A stretch of DNA of 64,000 nt from assembly GCA_013398175.1 (NCBI GenBank), contig VZRZ01002444.1:512019-576018 (forward strand), given 5' to 3'. The DNA is from Climacteris rufus. Lineage: Eukaryota; Chordata; Aves; Passeriformes; Climacteridae. Every line of letters starts with the position of its first letter. Positions within the stretch are counted from its first letter, which is position 1. The notes below the pieces were generated by a model. It ran no database searches and was not told the DNA's origin. It saw only the letters and a list, made by a program, of their open reading frames with translations. The translations under genes were made by a program, and so were the position numbers. Of this stretch, positions 47,085 to 58,480 are shown piece by piece.

Positions 47085-47560
47085 ATTTACTAGACACCGC
47101 TGTGACTAAGGCAAGATGTAATTAGAAGAGGGGAGGAACATTTATCATTTGCCAGAGTGAATTAGGTATTTCGACTTCTCAAAAGAATTGAACACAGAGG
47201 GTGAATTTTTTTCCAATTTCTCTCACATCTCCAATATTATTAAGTTCAGCTAGAAAACACTTGAGACAAATTGACTCATCTGAGCCCATCTCTTCATAAT
47301 TGCTACACATTTTAAATTGGCTTAGTTAAATGAACACTTCGCATGGTGGTTGACAGGCTCCGTTGTCTGGGTGCAATATTAAAAATATCAAAATCAACAC
47401 GAGAGCTAGAGCAGAGCTTGGGGATATTGCTTTTCTGAGAGCTGGATATTGCTTTAGCTGGACTGTAGCAAATACCTACAACATTCAAGGTGTTTTTAGA
47501 CATAGATTAAGAGATACTATTCCTTTCCCATTAACAGTAAAGTGGTTTTTTTCCCCTTTT
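47085..47560. promoter_or_regulatory. Candidate enhancer-like conserved element, long
   Basis: About 475 bases of AT-rich unique sequence contain gcaagatgtaattagaag, gtgaattaggtatttcg, ccaatattattaagttc, cttcataattgctacac, aattggcttagttaaatg, gtgcaatattaaaaatatc and two copies of ggatattgctttt/ggatattgcttta (about 47422-47460). A few CpGs are kept (tttcgacttc, tccgttgtctgg, caacacgagagc). There is no coherent open frame. The length and uniform texture suggest a large regulatory element. Confidence 0.42.
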
Positions 47561-49624
47561 CTTTCTACTTAGCAAGAAGTTTATAAGCTCATGCTCTAAA
47601 CAACTGGGCCATCCCCCATGGGTTGTGTACAGAAACCATCCCTACAATGGTTATTCACTGTGCAAGCGTTCACAGAGTGTAATGCCCTAACATACACTGC
47701 ATTTCCTGCTGTTGGCATGGAATATACTTCACTCCCAGCTTTCAGGAATCTCAAGGCGCCTGATCCTGGTCATTTTTTTTATGACTCCAGCCAGTGGAGG
47801 CTGGGGCAGCCAGTACTGGGAGCTCTGGGGCAGAGCTGGAGATGCTCAGCATCTCCCCAGATCCCAGCAAATTCCCTCTTCCAGCTCATTTCCTCAGAGT
47901 TGTTGTGCACGTGAAACGTTTCACGGGTCTCCTCTAAAGGCTACTGAGAGATTCAGACAGAAGGGAAGAATTTGGGTCTGTGCTTTGCCAATGTGATCTC
48001 AGACCACATTTGCAAGACTCAAGAGCTTTGTGAAAACCCAAAGCCAGGCAAAATAATTGCTGATACAGAAACATTTGAGCAGCTCAGGCATGCATTAGAT
48101 AAGGGATCTTGTTTCTGCTCCCCCTCCCCTTGGCCTGCGTGCTTCCTTTCCACATTGTTTTATCATGAACAGAAAATAACAGCAGAGACAGAAAGGCAGA
48201 GCCTGCCAACAGCGTGATTTATGTTGGCTTTGGAGCTGAAACACTTGATAAAGCATCCCAAGCCTTGGATGACTATGAGCAAGGGTTGCAGCAGAGCTGG
48301 GTACCAGGCTGCCCTGTCACTGCCCAGGGAGCTGGCAGGGGAGGAAGGATCGAGGGCAGAAAGCCCAGGGATCAACTGTGACCAGAAAAACAGCAATGGT
48401 GACATTGGGTTGGGGTCTCCCAACCTCACAGCCCCTTCCTGCACCCACAGCCAAGTCTGTGTGAGCCCCTGAGCTAATCCACCTCGCCCTTGGGAATGAC
48501 ATGGGGAACTGCCTGCTCCAGAAGGAAGGAAAAGCAGATGAAGCACCACCCACCGAGGTCATGAGGCTGCAGCCTGATGTTCATAATAAATATCACCCAA
48601 CATCTTGCTATAAAATGCCCCAACGATGGAGATGAAGACCGTGTGACTACCAAGGGATGTGTCCCTGCAGGAATGTGTCCACAGTGGGCTGGAGGCTTTG
48701 CAACTTCTCAGCCCACTTTGCTGCAGAGATACAAAAATAGCCATACTGGCAAAATTTTTCACAGTACTGGGATGGAAATAAACGGGTTACCAGAGCCCAG
48801 TGTGTGTTTGTTCACTGCTATCCTGGCAGCAAGATTTCTCCCTTATTTAAATAGCATCTCCAAGGCCTTACCCTTACTCATCTAATAAAGCAGGATGTCA
48901 ACACCAGCTCTGCATGGCAAAATGAAGGGCACTCAGCGATTCCCCCACGGGACAATTAAATAAAGAAAGAGGAAAACAAAGGATCATCTCTGCCTGAGCA
49001 CAGACCTCTCGTTGCACAGAGCACCGTGGGGCTGGGGGAGTGGGATTCACCCTGTCTGACGTGGGAGTTCTGCTCTGCCCAGCTCCGAGGAGAGCAGGGC
49101 TGGACAGAGGAATTAAGGGCTCAAAGCCCAGCAAGTAAAAGCTCAGGGCTAATCCTCCAGGTGGGATGGACAGCGGGCTCTGGCAGCAGCACTGGGCTGC
49201 CCGGCACTGGTGCCCTCACAGAGATGTGAATCTGCAGCACTTTGAAGCTGAAATGGGAATTTGATGATTGGAAGCAAAAAGCCATGGAGCCAAGGAAAAA
49301 AACCTCAATTTAGCCTTGGGCTTAGCAACCCTCATCCTTGCACAGCCTGCCCACAGCCCCACCACCTTTCCCCTTCCCTGCCCTTTCCCTCCCCCAGACA
49401 TCTGCAGACAGGATCAGTGATGTTATCCCTGATTTTAACATCAATATTTTTTAATTCTGTTGTTTTTATGAAAAGACTCGAGCGCTTTTTTAGCACATCT
49501 TGATTGAGTTGGTTGCCCAAAAAAAAAGGACACTTGGAGAACAGAGCTGTCCTGAAACATAATTTCTATCAGGAAATATGGTGCTCATATCCCTTTTGCA
49601 GAAGGGAAGGAGGGAACGTCTCCT
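47561..49624. other. Non-coding DNA, no gene recognised
   Basis: The sequence is GC-moderate spacer. Frames at 48163-48549 (-) and 48577-48885 (+) lack domains. No transposon or RNA gene is recognised. A short AT-rich patch at about 49420-49500 precedes the next candidate element. Confidence 0.6.
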
Positions 49625-49905
49625 TTAAAGTGCCTCAAAATGAATTTAATTTAGAATGGATTTCACATTCGCATTTGATGAATTAAAACCAGTGTGGTTT
49701 AACAACTATGTAATGGGGTATATATATGATCTGTTAAACAGGTGTTTGAGGTTTAGCAATTATCTAATAAGGGACTTATACATATTACAGTAGATAAACT
49801 TCAATAAATATGTTCTTAATCAACCGGAGAGCACTCAACATACAATTACCGTCCCTGCCACATCTTGTTGAGACGAGCAGCTGATTCAGTGCACGGCAGG
49901 GTTTT
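49625..49905. promoter_or_regulatory. Candidate enhancer-like conserved element
   Basis: The block runs aatgaatttaatttagaatg, ttgatgaattaaaacc, taacaactatgtaatgggg, atctgttaaacagg, gcaattatctaataaggg, aataaatatgttcttaatc, then a CpG-bearing tail (caaccggagagc, gagacgagcagctg). ATTA-type cores are dense. There is no repeat and no coherent frame. It looks like a homeodomain-rich enhancer. Confidence 0.42.
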
Positions 49906-52324
49906 ATGTGCTGCTTAAAAAACCTTCCCATGTCTCCTGTTTGTGCTGCCAGGGTGGGGGTGCTGCTGGAGAGGGATCTCCATGCTTTCCACCTGGAAGC
50001 TGGGTAGGAATCTCAGGGTTTTTTCCCCCCATGTGATATTTGTGATGGGCATTCATGTGACCAGCACTAGCTCCTGCCCTCCTCTCCCCATCTTGCTACC
50101 CCACGTGTGTCCATTCACCCGGAGATATGGAAAGGGATTCAGGATGGAGAGTTTTATTCCGACAGAGGGATTTGCATTAGGAGGTGTCAAAAGTGGAGCA
50201 ATAGGCTTAATGTGCACCACAACACCTAGAGATTTTCCCGGTGGCAAGCTGTGCCGGTGATCCTTGCCGTGCTCCTGGGTCACTCAGGGGAAGGATGCAG
50301 AAACCCATTGTGGGGTTAACACTGTGATGTTTTGCCTAATTTGCCACGTTTCTAGCTCGGGTGTTAAATCTAATTAGCACATTAGTGCTGGCTTTCCCAG
50401 CTGTAAAACAGCAGGGAAATCCCTACTAACACCAGAGACAAACGCGTGAGTGGCCTCAGCAGCTTCCCCCATTCCCTGTGCCCCGGAAAGCCGGGTTTCA
50501 CCCCAAACCAGAGACAATGACGACGCACCGTCCCTCCCACTGCCGAAAAAATAAACATGAGCTGTTGTGTCGAACGGGAAAGTACCCAAAAAGTACCACT
50601 GGGGTCACAGAGTTAGTTTTACTTCATGCACAGGCTTCGAACAGAAGTTCACAGTGGGTTTGAATCAGTGCTGGGACAGAGCAAAAATCAACCCACGGCA
50701 ACACTGAGCCGACCTCTGAAATGGCATCCACCGCTCCACATTCCCCTGGAACCCCCGCCAGCCCCTCCTCACCCCACGTTATACCCGGGAAAGCATCCCC
50801 TGTGCTGGATTAACACCCTCCCCACTGTAGAGATGAGGGATTTACTGTCTGCGGCCCTTGCTGCTGAAATGGGAGAGGTCTGGGCTCTGCACAGCCTGCG
50901 GGACCCCCTTCCCTCCACATCCCGGCACACGATGCTGCCAGCAACAGGCACACCAGGGCGGGGAAGACAGCGATCCCCCTTCCCAGGGAATTCTCCTCTC
51001 TTTCCCCTTGACTGCACAAGATGAGCACATTTTTAAATACAGCATTAGTGCTGTCTAATAGCCGGCTCGCTGCGGCTGGGAAACCTGAGTGGCTCTCATT
51101 GATTTCACAGCAGCCAAATGCACGGACACCAGGCGTGCCCCGGGGACAGCAGCTCCTCGGGCACCGCCTGCCCTGGCTTAATGATTTCTGCCAGCACACA
51201 GCGGCTGCGGAGCCCTCCCTCGCTGCGCACAACCCAGCACAGCTTTGTCTTCTCCTGGCGGTACTTTTTTCCATCATTACCAGTGCAATTTTATCGATGG
51301 CCGTATTGCTGGCTATTTAATTATTCCCTTTTAATCCCTTCAAGCAGATGAGACACAAAAGCAGAGGCCATTAGTGACTCCGCAGCGATGTGCAGGGGCA
51401 TTAGCCTGGCGGGCAGAGCAAATCCCAGCCCGGATTGTGCCGCCCACCTACCATCTCCGTGCTGGACAACCATGTGGGAAGAGGCATGCCAGAGGGAACA
51501 GTGCTTTAAATAGAGACAACAAAGTGGGAAAAACAAGGAGGAAGGTGCCAAGGGTGCCCCAGGGACTGTTTCCACCCTCCCCAGAGCACCCCAGCCCGCA
51601 GTCACAGGCACCCTTGAAAAAAGCAGCCGAGGGTTGAACATCCTCAGTGGGTTTTTCTGCTCAGCCCATATTCACAGCACCCAAACCCTGCTGTGGTGAG
51701 GCTGTCACCCCCAGCACCCCTCAGGGGTGCCTGCCATGTTCCTGCTGAGTTTCAGCTGACGAGCTCAGGTGGAGGGAAAGCAAAAGACGTTTGCTTCTTT
51801 TTTTAGACCTGAATGGAGAAGTTGTACAATTTCAGGGTATAAATAATTGAAGGGCTAATGTGATCTCAAACTGAGCACTTATTAAATGGAAACGTCCCTG
51901 TTGACAGATGAATTCCTGTAAATTTTCTTTGGTTGAGCTCAGATGCCCATTTTGTGCTTCGAAGCAGATGAGGTCACCCTGGCTGGACAGCACACGCTGT
52001 GCCTGGCAGGGACTTGGGCCTTTGGAAAGGAAAAAAGGATAATAACGATAATAGTTGTAATAAAGGACTGAGATTTTAAAGGCTGCAGGATGGCGCATAC
52101 AGCTCAGTGCACACATTTGCTCTCCCTCTTCTTCAGAGACCCAAAGAGGTTTCTCTGGGATGTCTCCAGGCAGCTGGAGATGTCCCTGGCCAAGCCCCCA
52201 TGCATCACCCCAGGGACCACGGCCCCAGCAGTGTGGGAGGGATGGAGGGAAAGGTCAGGACCCCTCACAGACGGAGCTGCCCCCAGCGTGCCATCACCTC
52301 CCCCCACGCTGCCGCTGTGTTTAT
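49906..52324. other. Non-coding DNA with two enhancer-like patches
   Basis: Patches at about 50325-50410 (gcctaatttgccacg, aaatctaattagcacatta) and 51015-51420 (tttttaaatacagcattag, tcattgatttcacagcagcc, ttatcgatggccg, gctatttaattattccc, gccattagtgactccgc) look regulatory. Both contain cattagtgctg. The GC-rich spacer between has no exon. Frames (50810-51277 -, 155 codons) lack domains. Confidence 0.5.
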
Positions 52325-52515
52325 GTTCTGCCTTCCTTCAATTATAATTAATAGCGGCTCATTATCAGGAGGGGACCGTTTATAAGATTCAATTAGAAGC
52401 CATTTATTTTAATGCTTTTGAACACAAAATGAGTTTGATCTCAGGAAACATTTCATTAGCATAATCTTCCCATAACAAGATCATCTCCTGAGCTTGACAT
52501 ATTCACAAGCCGGTA
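52325..52515. promoter_or_regulatory. Candidate enhancer-like conserved element
   Basis: Text includes caattataattaatagcgg, ctcattatcaggaggg, gattcaattagaagcc, ccatttattttaatgc, tttcattagcataatc and cttgacatattcacaagccgg. Six ATTA/TAAT-type cores fall in 190 bases between GC-rich flanks. No open frame or repeat is present. Confidence 0.42.
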
Positions 52516-55221
52516 CCAGGCGGAGGGGCCGTGTCCGAGTGGCCACAGCCCTTGGATGCCAGTGGGCAGTGCTGAGTGGGGCACGGCCTGCACCCTGCAG
52601 CACCTCCCATTGTTCAGGGAGTGGCACCCTCAGGGAGGGCTCAGCAGTTTTGGGGGGGTTCAGCTGTCCCCTGGCACCCGCTCCCCATCACCAACACACA
52701 GCTCTGGGGACTGGCTCACCCTGGCAGGCACCAGTGTGGTCAGTCATGCCAGAGCCACCAAGCCAGCACTGAGCCACCAACAACCTTTTGCCCTTGACCA
52801 AACACAACCTGGGGGCTGATGGCAGCATTCCTGCTGACCCCTCCAGCTGGAACCCAGCCTGCTCCAGCTCCAGCAAACAGCTCTCAGCAAAGCTGTGCCA
52901 TGGCACAGAGAGGGAGTGAGATCATTTTATTTGACTGTTCAGCTTAGGAAATTTAGTCATGAAGCAGGAATGAAAACTTGTGTCTACTCCAAGTCAAAAT
53001 ACTCAATACAGCATGGCCATTTTTTTTCCCCTGGGATAATCATCTCTGATTTGTTGCCCATATGGAAGATGTATTGGTTTTCCATACACCGGATGAGTTA
53101 TACATTTCATAAGCTAAGCTGTCCATATATTCAAAGTAATATGATATCATTCACTTACACGTAAGCTGCACAGCGCACCACCATGTATTTTGGGTATAAA
53201 ACTATGCCATGAACATATTTTTAAATGCTTGGTCTTTATCAGAGCCCTGTCTGGAGCTATTGCCTTCCAGAGAATGATGCTCATGCTGTTCTGCCACATC
53301 AGCTGCAAAACAGACGGATAAAACACCCTGACCCTCCCTCAGGCACGAAGCTCCAGGAGTGCCTGTCCCTGGAGGGGTCAGGTTTGGCTTCAGGGCAGAG
53401 TGCAGAAAAGCTGTGCCTTGTCTGTTGAATGGAGAAGGAACCCCCTTAGCCCAGGGTCTGCCTGACCCCTTCTTCAGGCTGTGCTGACCCTGGGCTCAGA
53501 TGCCCTTTCCGAGGCTTGGTGCTACCTCCCTGTTTAACCCAGGGACAGGCAGGTTGCAAACAGGCAGGGATAGAGGTCCCCAGATCATTGCAAATGGACC
53601 AAGGATAAAAAAGGATATAATTATTATTGGAGCATTGGCACTGGAGAGCAGGCTGGGCAGTGCCCACACTTCTGGCCCCTCTGCTGCCCAGCTCTGGCAC
53701 TGGGCACAAAGCCAAACACTCCCTTCCCAGCTCTGCATTTCCCAGGATCATGTTTTAGAGCCACTTAAAACACAGGGAAATAAATTCTCCTCAAAAAAAA
53801 ATCTCCAGTGTCACAGCTCCAGATTATCTGCTAGTGCAGGAGGCAGTGCTCAAATATTTTAAATGTATGGGCCATACGTTCTGGAAAATATAACATACAC
53901 AGCGAAAAAAACATTGCCTCCCATATGGGCTTAGAGAAGCTGAGGATTGCAGCGCACAGAGCCAGATGGCCGGTAACTCAGTGCAGCTGAACAGAAATCT
54001 CTGGGCCAAACTCATCCCCACCACAACCACCCCGAGCCCAAGAGGCTGACGGCATCGCCCGGCTCCGCGCGTTTGACTCTGCAGCGTGGGAGTTATCTGC
54101 TCCTGGAAGGCAGGGTGTGACGGGGGGCTGGAATCTGCTATCTGCAGTTGTTCTTCCCACTTTTGTACGGGTCTGTCCCACCTCCAAGAGGTGCTGGAGC
54201 CCCCCTGGTTCTCTCACTCCTGGGCTGGGAATGGGGTGGTTTGGGGGGAAGTGGACAATAGGTTGAGAAGCACCTCGTTGCACCAAAGCATTTCATACCC
54301 ACCCTGTAGGCTCTGCCTTCTTGGGGCATTGGGTGCCCTTGATTTGGGGCTGGCCATGCCATGTCACCACCTCCTCAGTGCTGTGCCTCCAGCTCTGTGC
54401 CACTGGACAGCCCCACCCACACTCTGTTGCTTTTTGCTGATGGTTTGCTCAGAAAAATCTATTTTTGTGCTTAATTTGCTGCAGAGCTCAGGCGGTGAAC
54501 AATCCCTGGGCAGCCCCTGCAAAACCTCACAACACCCACACCAGAACCAAACAGCACCTGTGCCAACAGGGACCTGGGCAGTGCTGGTGAATCCAGGTCA
54601 CCAAAATTGCTCCCTGAAAGTCCCAAATGTGCCCAGATCCTGCAGGGGCAGAGGGGCTCCTGCAGCCGTGGGAGCAAGAGGCATCTCACACTGACAGCAC
54701 CCACAGTGGAATTAAGCAGCCGATTGCACATAGGGCTGGAAAACCAAGATCTTTCCTAAAAGGTGATTAAAGCACTCATTGAATACTGCACCAGATGTGT
54801 TTCCAGCTGTTACACCATTGAATAACTGGCTCCAGGGTGATGCCAATACTGCTGGGACAGGCTAAGCCTCCCTCCACCTTCACGTCACGGGTTTTTCCCT
54901 GGGAAGCCGGAGCGCCCGGCGTGCCGCATCCTGCCTGGCAGTTTGCCGTGACTCACCCACGAGCCTCCCCACGGAGGCACCAATCCTGCTCCTCTCCCTC
55001 TGCTCTCCCCGTGTTACTGTCCTTATGAATCATTAGTCTGCAATAGGGACACCAGATGCATGCAGAGATGAGTCACTTGAAGGAGGTGAAGGGAAAACCA
55101 GACCAGCCACATATTGAAACTCCCTGTAACAATAAAAGGTCTGTGTACATAAGTCAGTTTATTTTGACTACAGCAGTAACACTTTGTTGAGGACATGGTG
55201 ACTTGTGAAGAAAATGCCAAG
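52516..55221. other. Non-coding DNA, no gene recognised
   Basis: No exon is recognised. An AT-rich segment at 52930-53220 includes aataatcatctctg and gatatcattcacttacac and may be regulatory or simply AT-rich. The 202-codon + frame at 54086-54694 has no recognised domain. Confidence 0.6.
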
Positions 55222-55277
55222 CCAGAACACTTCCAGGGATGGGACAGCCACAGCTTCTCTGGGAAACCTGTTCCTTC
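55222..55277 (-). mobile_element. CR1 LINE internal fragment
   Basis: The text ccagaacacttccagggatg, ggacagccacagcttctctg, ggaaacctgttcctt matches the antisense CR1 3' region almost base for base over about 55 bases, as in the 36882-37385 copy. Neither the more 3' block (ggttggaagggacc) nor the more 5' block (aaagaatttcttcc) is present, so both ends are lost or decayed. Confidence 0.8.
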
Positions 55278-57942
55278 ATTAGTGGCTTTGCACTGGCGTG
55301 CCCAGGTCCCATCCCTGAAGGGCACAGGAGCCCAGGTGCTGCTGCAGAACCAGGTCCCTGGGCCTGGGGACACCCACCAAAAATCCAAAGAGAAACAGCC
55401 CATCAGCCCTGCCAGGAGCTGCTACTCCAGCCATGTCTGCCCAGCAAAGGGAAGGCAGGAGCTGCAGTCGTGGGATTAAAGTCAATTTACTTTGTGACAT
55501 GGATTTATATTATTGCCTGGGTACGGTGTGATTAGAGGGGCTCAACATCACCCCAGAGGGGAGGAAGAGAAGGGAAAGGGACATGCTGCAAAAGAGCACT
55601 GGCAACACACTTAATGAAGAAAAACATCTCCCCTTGTTAGCCTGGCTCCATGATGGGGCCAAGGGATTTTATGGGATTTTTTGGAGTCTCACACAGATCC
55701 ACACCCTGGGATACGCCTGCAATCCTGGAGAAGGGAAGAGAGGGTAAACCTCTCCGTGCCCCATGCCCAGCTCAGAGCTGTGCCAGCACAGTCCCTGAGG
55801 ATCCCAGCTGCCAAAGCTGGCTGTGCCAGCCAGCACCATGGTTCTGCTGGCTCATCCCAAATTGTTCACATTCCTCCCCTAATCTCCAGGCTGCCCACAC
55901 TGGTTCTCTTGGCATCTCCAGGGAACCAGGGGCTGTTTCTCCCCTGTCCTCCCCAGCACTGCTCAAGGAGCTTTTGCAGCCGTCCCAGGAAAAGCAGAGG
56001 ATGACACAGGGATGGATTTGGGGCTCCAAAGTGATGTGAACAAACTCCTAAAGAGCAATATCCTTCCACCAGCTAACAAAACCACTAAATGGGAGTGATC
56101 TGCCTGTCCCAGACCCTATGGCCAAGCAGATGTGTGGGGCATGGCTCAGCACCCTCAGCAAGGCATAAATACCAAAGCACAGCCCTCCAGCCCTTGCCTG
56201 CCTCCTGCAAGGAAAACACAGAGCCATCACCAGCCAGCAGGATGCCAGGATTTGTGTGTACCAAGTCCCTTACATGGGTAAGACAGAAAGGGAGACAATT
56301 TTGAGCTGCAGAAAGAGGTACAGAAAGCTCTGAAATCCCTCTTGCTTCAATTCACAAAGGTCTGTGTTTAACCAAGCCAGCTCCCTCCCTGCCAAATACA
56401 AACATGATCCTTGGGGGAATAACAGAGCAAAGAATTTGGATGAAGAAGCTTTAAAAAAAAAAAAAAAAAAGGAAGACATCCAATAAATACTTAAGGGAAC
56501 AACCGAATAAGAGATTTTCAAAAATTCAGAAGCATAAGGGGTTGCTCTGAGGGGAAAGCTGGTTTGAGCATTTCCAGGAGCTGCTCTCCCAACACTGTGC
56601 TGGTCCTCCCTGGGATGCCCCTGCCTGCCCCAGCAGCCTTCCATGCCCAGGAAGGTTGGTTTTATTTCTGAATATGCCCAGAGGTTACCCACCAACAGAA
56701 ACCACAGAAACCACCTCAGGACACATGCAGCAGTTAAAAAGAGACACCCAATTCATCTTGAAGAAATCTGGGGGTCCTTCACTGTGCGGTCCTGCCCTCC
56801 AGGCTGAGCAAACCTCCATGAAGCCCCACATGCTGCCTCAGCAAGGGAAAGCCCCTGGGGACTGTGGATAAGCCAGACTTAATTACCTCTCTATCTTCTT
56901 TTTTAAATTTTCTCTCCCTCTGGTCCTCTGTTTCTAGACCACAGCCACTGCTCTTCCCTGTGGCAGCAGGATGCAGCAGTGTTCTCCCCTGTGGCCCCAC
57001 GTGTAGGATGCTCTGTCCTCTGAGCACATGAGGGGTTTTGGAACATCAACACCCACCCCCCTCGGGCTCATCCTCCCTCCACTCAGCTCCCACCACTGAC
57101 AGAGACAGATGGGCATGGGCCTGCGAGTCTGAGCAAACAGCAGAGGGTGAGGAAAAGGGAGGTGCCTTTGCTTTTATGTGCCTGGCAGCAGGGTCAGGCC
57201 AGGGTTTGGTGCACTAACTCTGGCTCTGCTGCCCCAGTGCCACCCCGGGTCCCCCCACACCACAGCATCCTCTGCCGCACGTGCGCCCGCTGAACAGGCA
57301 CTAAGGGCTGCTGAACACATGCATTAAATGAATTATCCTGTTGCAAGATTGATTTAGCTGCATGGCCCTCTGAGTGCTACATTAATGTCCTATTAGAGGA
57401 AGGAGAAGAGCCTTTCCTTCCCCCCAGCCAGGATGGAGGAGCTGTGGAGCAGCCCAGCAGCACCGTGCCTGTTCCCTTTGGCAGGGCCAACCATGGCCCT
57501 CAGGAGGATGGGAAGGGAAGTTTGTTTTCAAGACAGCTCCATCCAGGTTTCTGGGTTTTCCAGATGGTTTGGCTGTCTGGGGATGCCTCTTGATGCCTTT
57601 CACAGAGCGAGCCCTCCCTGAAATATGGGAAATGGGAACTAAGGCTAAAGTCAGAAAGCAGACTGCAGGAGACTAAAAATACAGATGTGTCAAGGAATTG
57701 AGGGGTGGCTTTCCCCCTTCCCCACTATGGTTGTGGGACTCTTTTTAAAGCCAGAATATTGATGTAAAACAAGCCTTTCCCAAAATGCAAAGTTAAGAGC
57801 CTCTTTCTGCAGCAGAAATTGCTAATTCAATGCAAGGTAGATGTGTGTCCCCAGAAAATGGGAGACTGGAGGAAAGCCAGGGAATTCCTGAGGAAGGCAT
57901 CCCTGGATGAGCCACAACCTCTAAAGGGATGTGCAATACTCC
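55278..57942. other. Non-coding DNA, no gene recognised
   Basis: No exon or RNA gene is seen. An 18-A run lies at 56453-56470 in the minus frame 56270-56695, where it produces a meaningless poly-F segment. A patch at 57300-57385 (catgcattaaatgaattatc, gattgatttagctgc) is a possible regulatory fragment. Confidence 0.6.
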
Positions 57943-58010
57943 AGATGGACTAGATGGTTGTTGTAGGTCCCTTTGAACTGAACTATCCTACCCTACCCTA
58001 TCCTATTCTG
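57943..58010 (+). mobile_element. CR1-type LINE 3' end with TATCC-like tail
   Basis: The text gatggactagatggttgttg, taggtccctttgaactgaac is a sense CR1-type 3' end (compare ggactagatgatctttgaag and ggtcccttccaac). It is followed by a tail of tatcctaccctaccctatcc-type pentamers instead of ATTCTATG octamers. Such pentamer tails occur in some CR1 subfamilies. The 5' limit is unclear. Confidence 0.75.
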
Positions 58011-58284
58011 CCCTGTTTTATCTGTCACCCCTGGAGCCATGAGTCCTCACACAGACCTTATTTTGCCCCCATAGCCCTTGGAAAAGCTTCATTTCCACAA
58101 GCTGTTTCCAGGGAGACTCTCTGCCACTCCAGCACCAGCCCAGCACGGAGGGGAAGGCACATTCCCTGCTTGCTTTAAACAAGAAAATCCATACATGGTA
58201 GGAAAGTCTGTAAAAGGCAGAATCATTTCGATCTCAGATAGAGTCAGCACGTGATGGAAAAAATTTCCCCATTGGCAGGGCAGG
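58011..58284. other. Non-coding spacer
   Basis: This is GC-moderate sequence without recognised repeat or exon, between a CR1-type end and an AT-rich candidate element. Confidence 0.6.
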
Positions 58285-58480
58285 AGAATCAATTTAAGGT
58301 GTTTACACAATGCAAAGCTCTCAGTGTATAATTATCATTTTATAGTCAATCAATTGTAATTCTGATCCAGAGTGCAGCACAGGAAAATTAGCATTCAGGA
58401 GCACCTTTGATAAATTAGCGAGGATTACGGAGTCTGTGTTTGCAGAGATTTTGGTCTGGCACTAGGGGAGGATTTAAAAA
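58285..58480. promoter_or_regulatory. Candidate enhancer-like element with TCF/LEF-type site
   Basis: Text includes gtgtataattatcatttta, cagaattac-type text on the minus strand (gtaattctg), tcaatcaattgtaattc, ggaaaattagcattcagg, then cacctttgataaattagc. The cctttgat string (58404-58411) fits a TCF/LEF site and is followed by TAAATTAG and gaggattacgg. It is a plausible compact enhancer. Confidence 0.35.
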
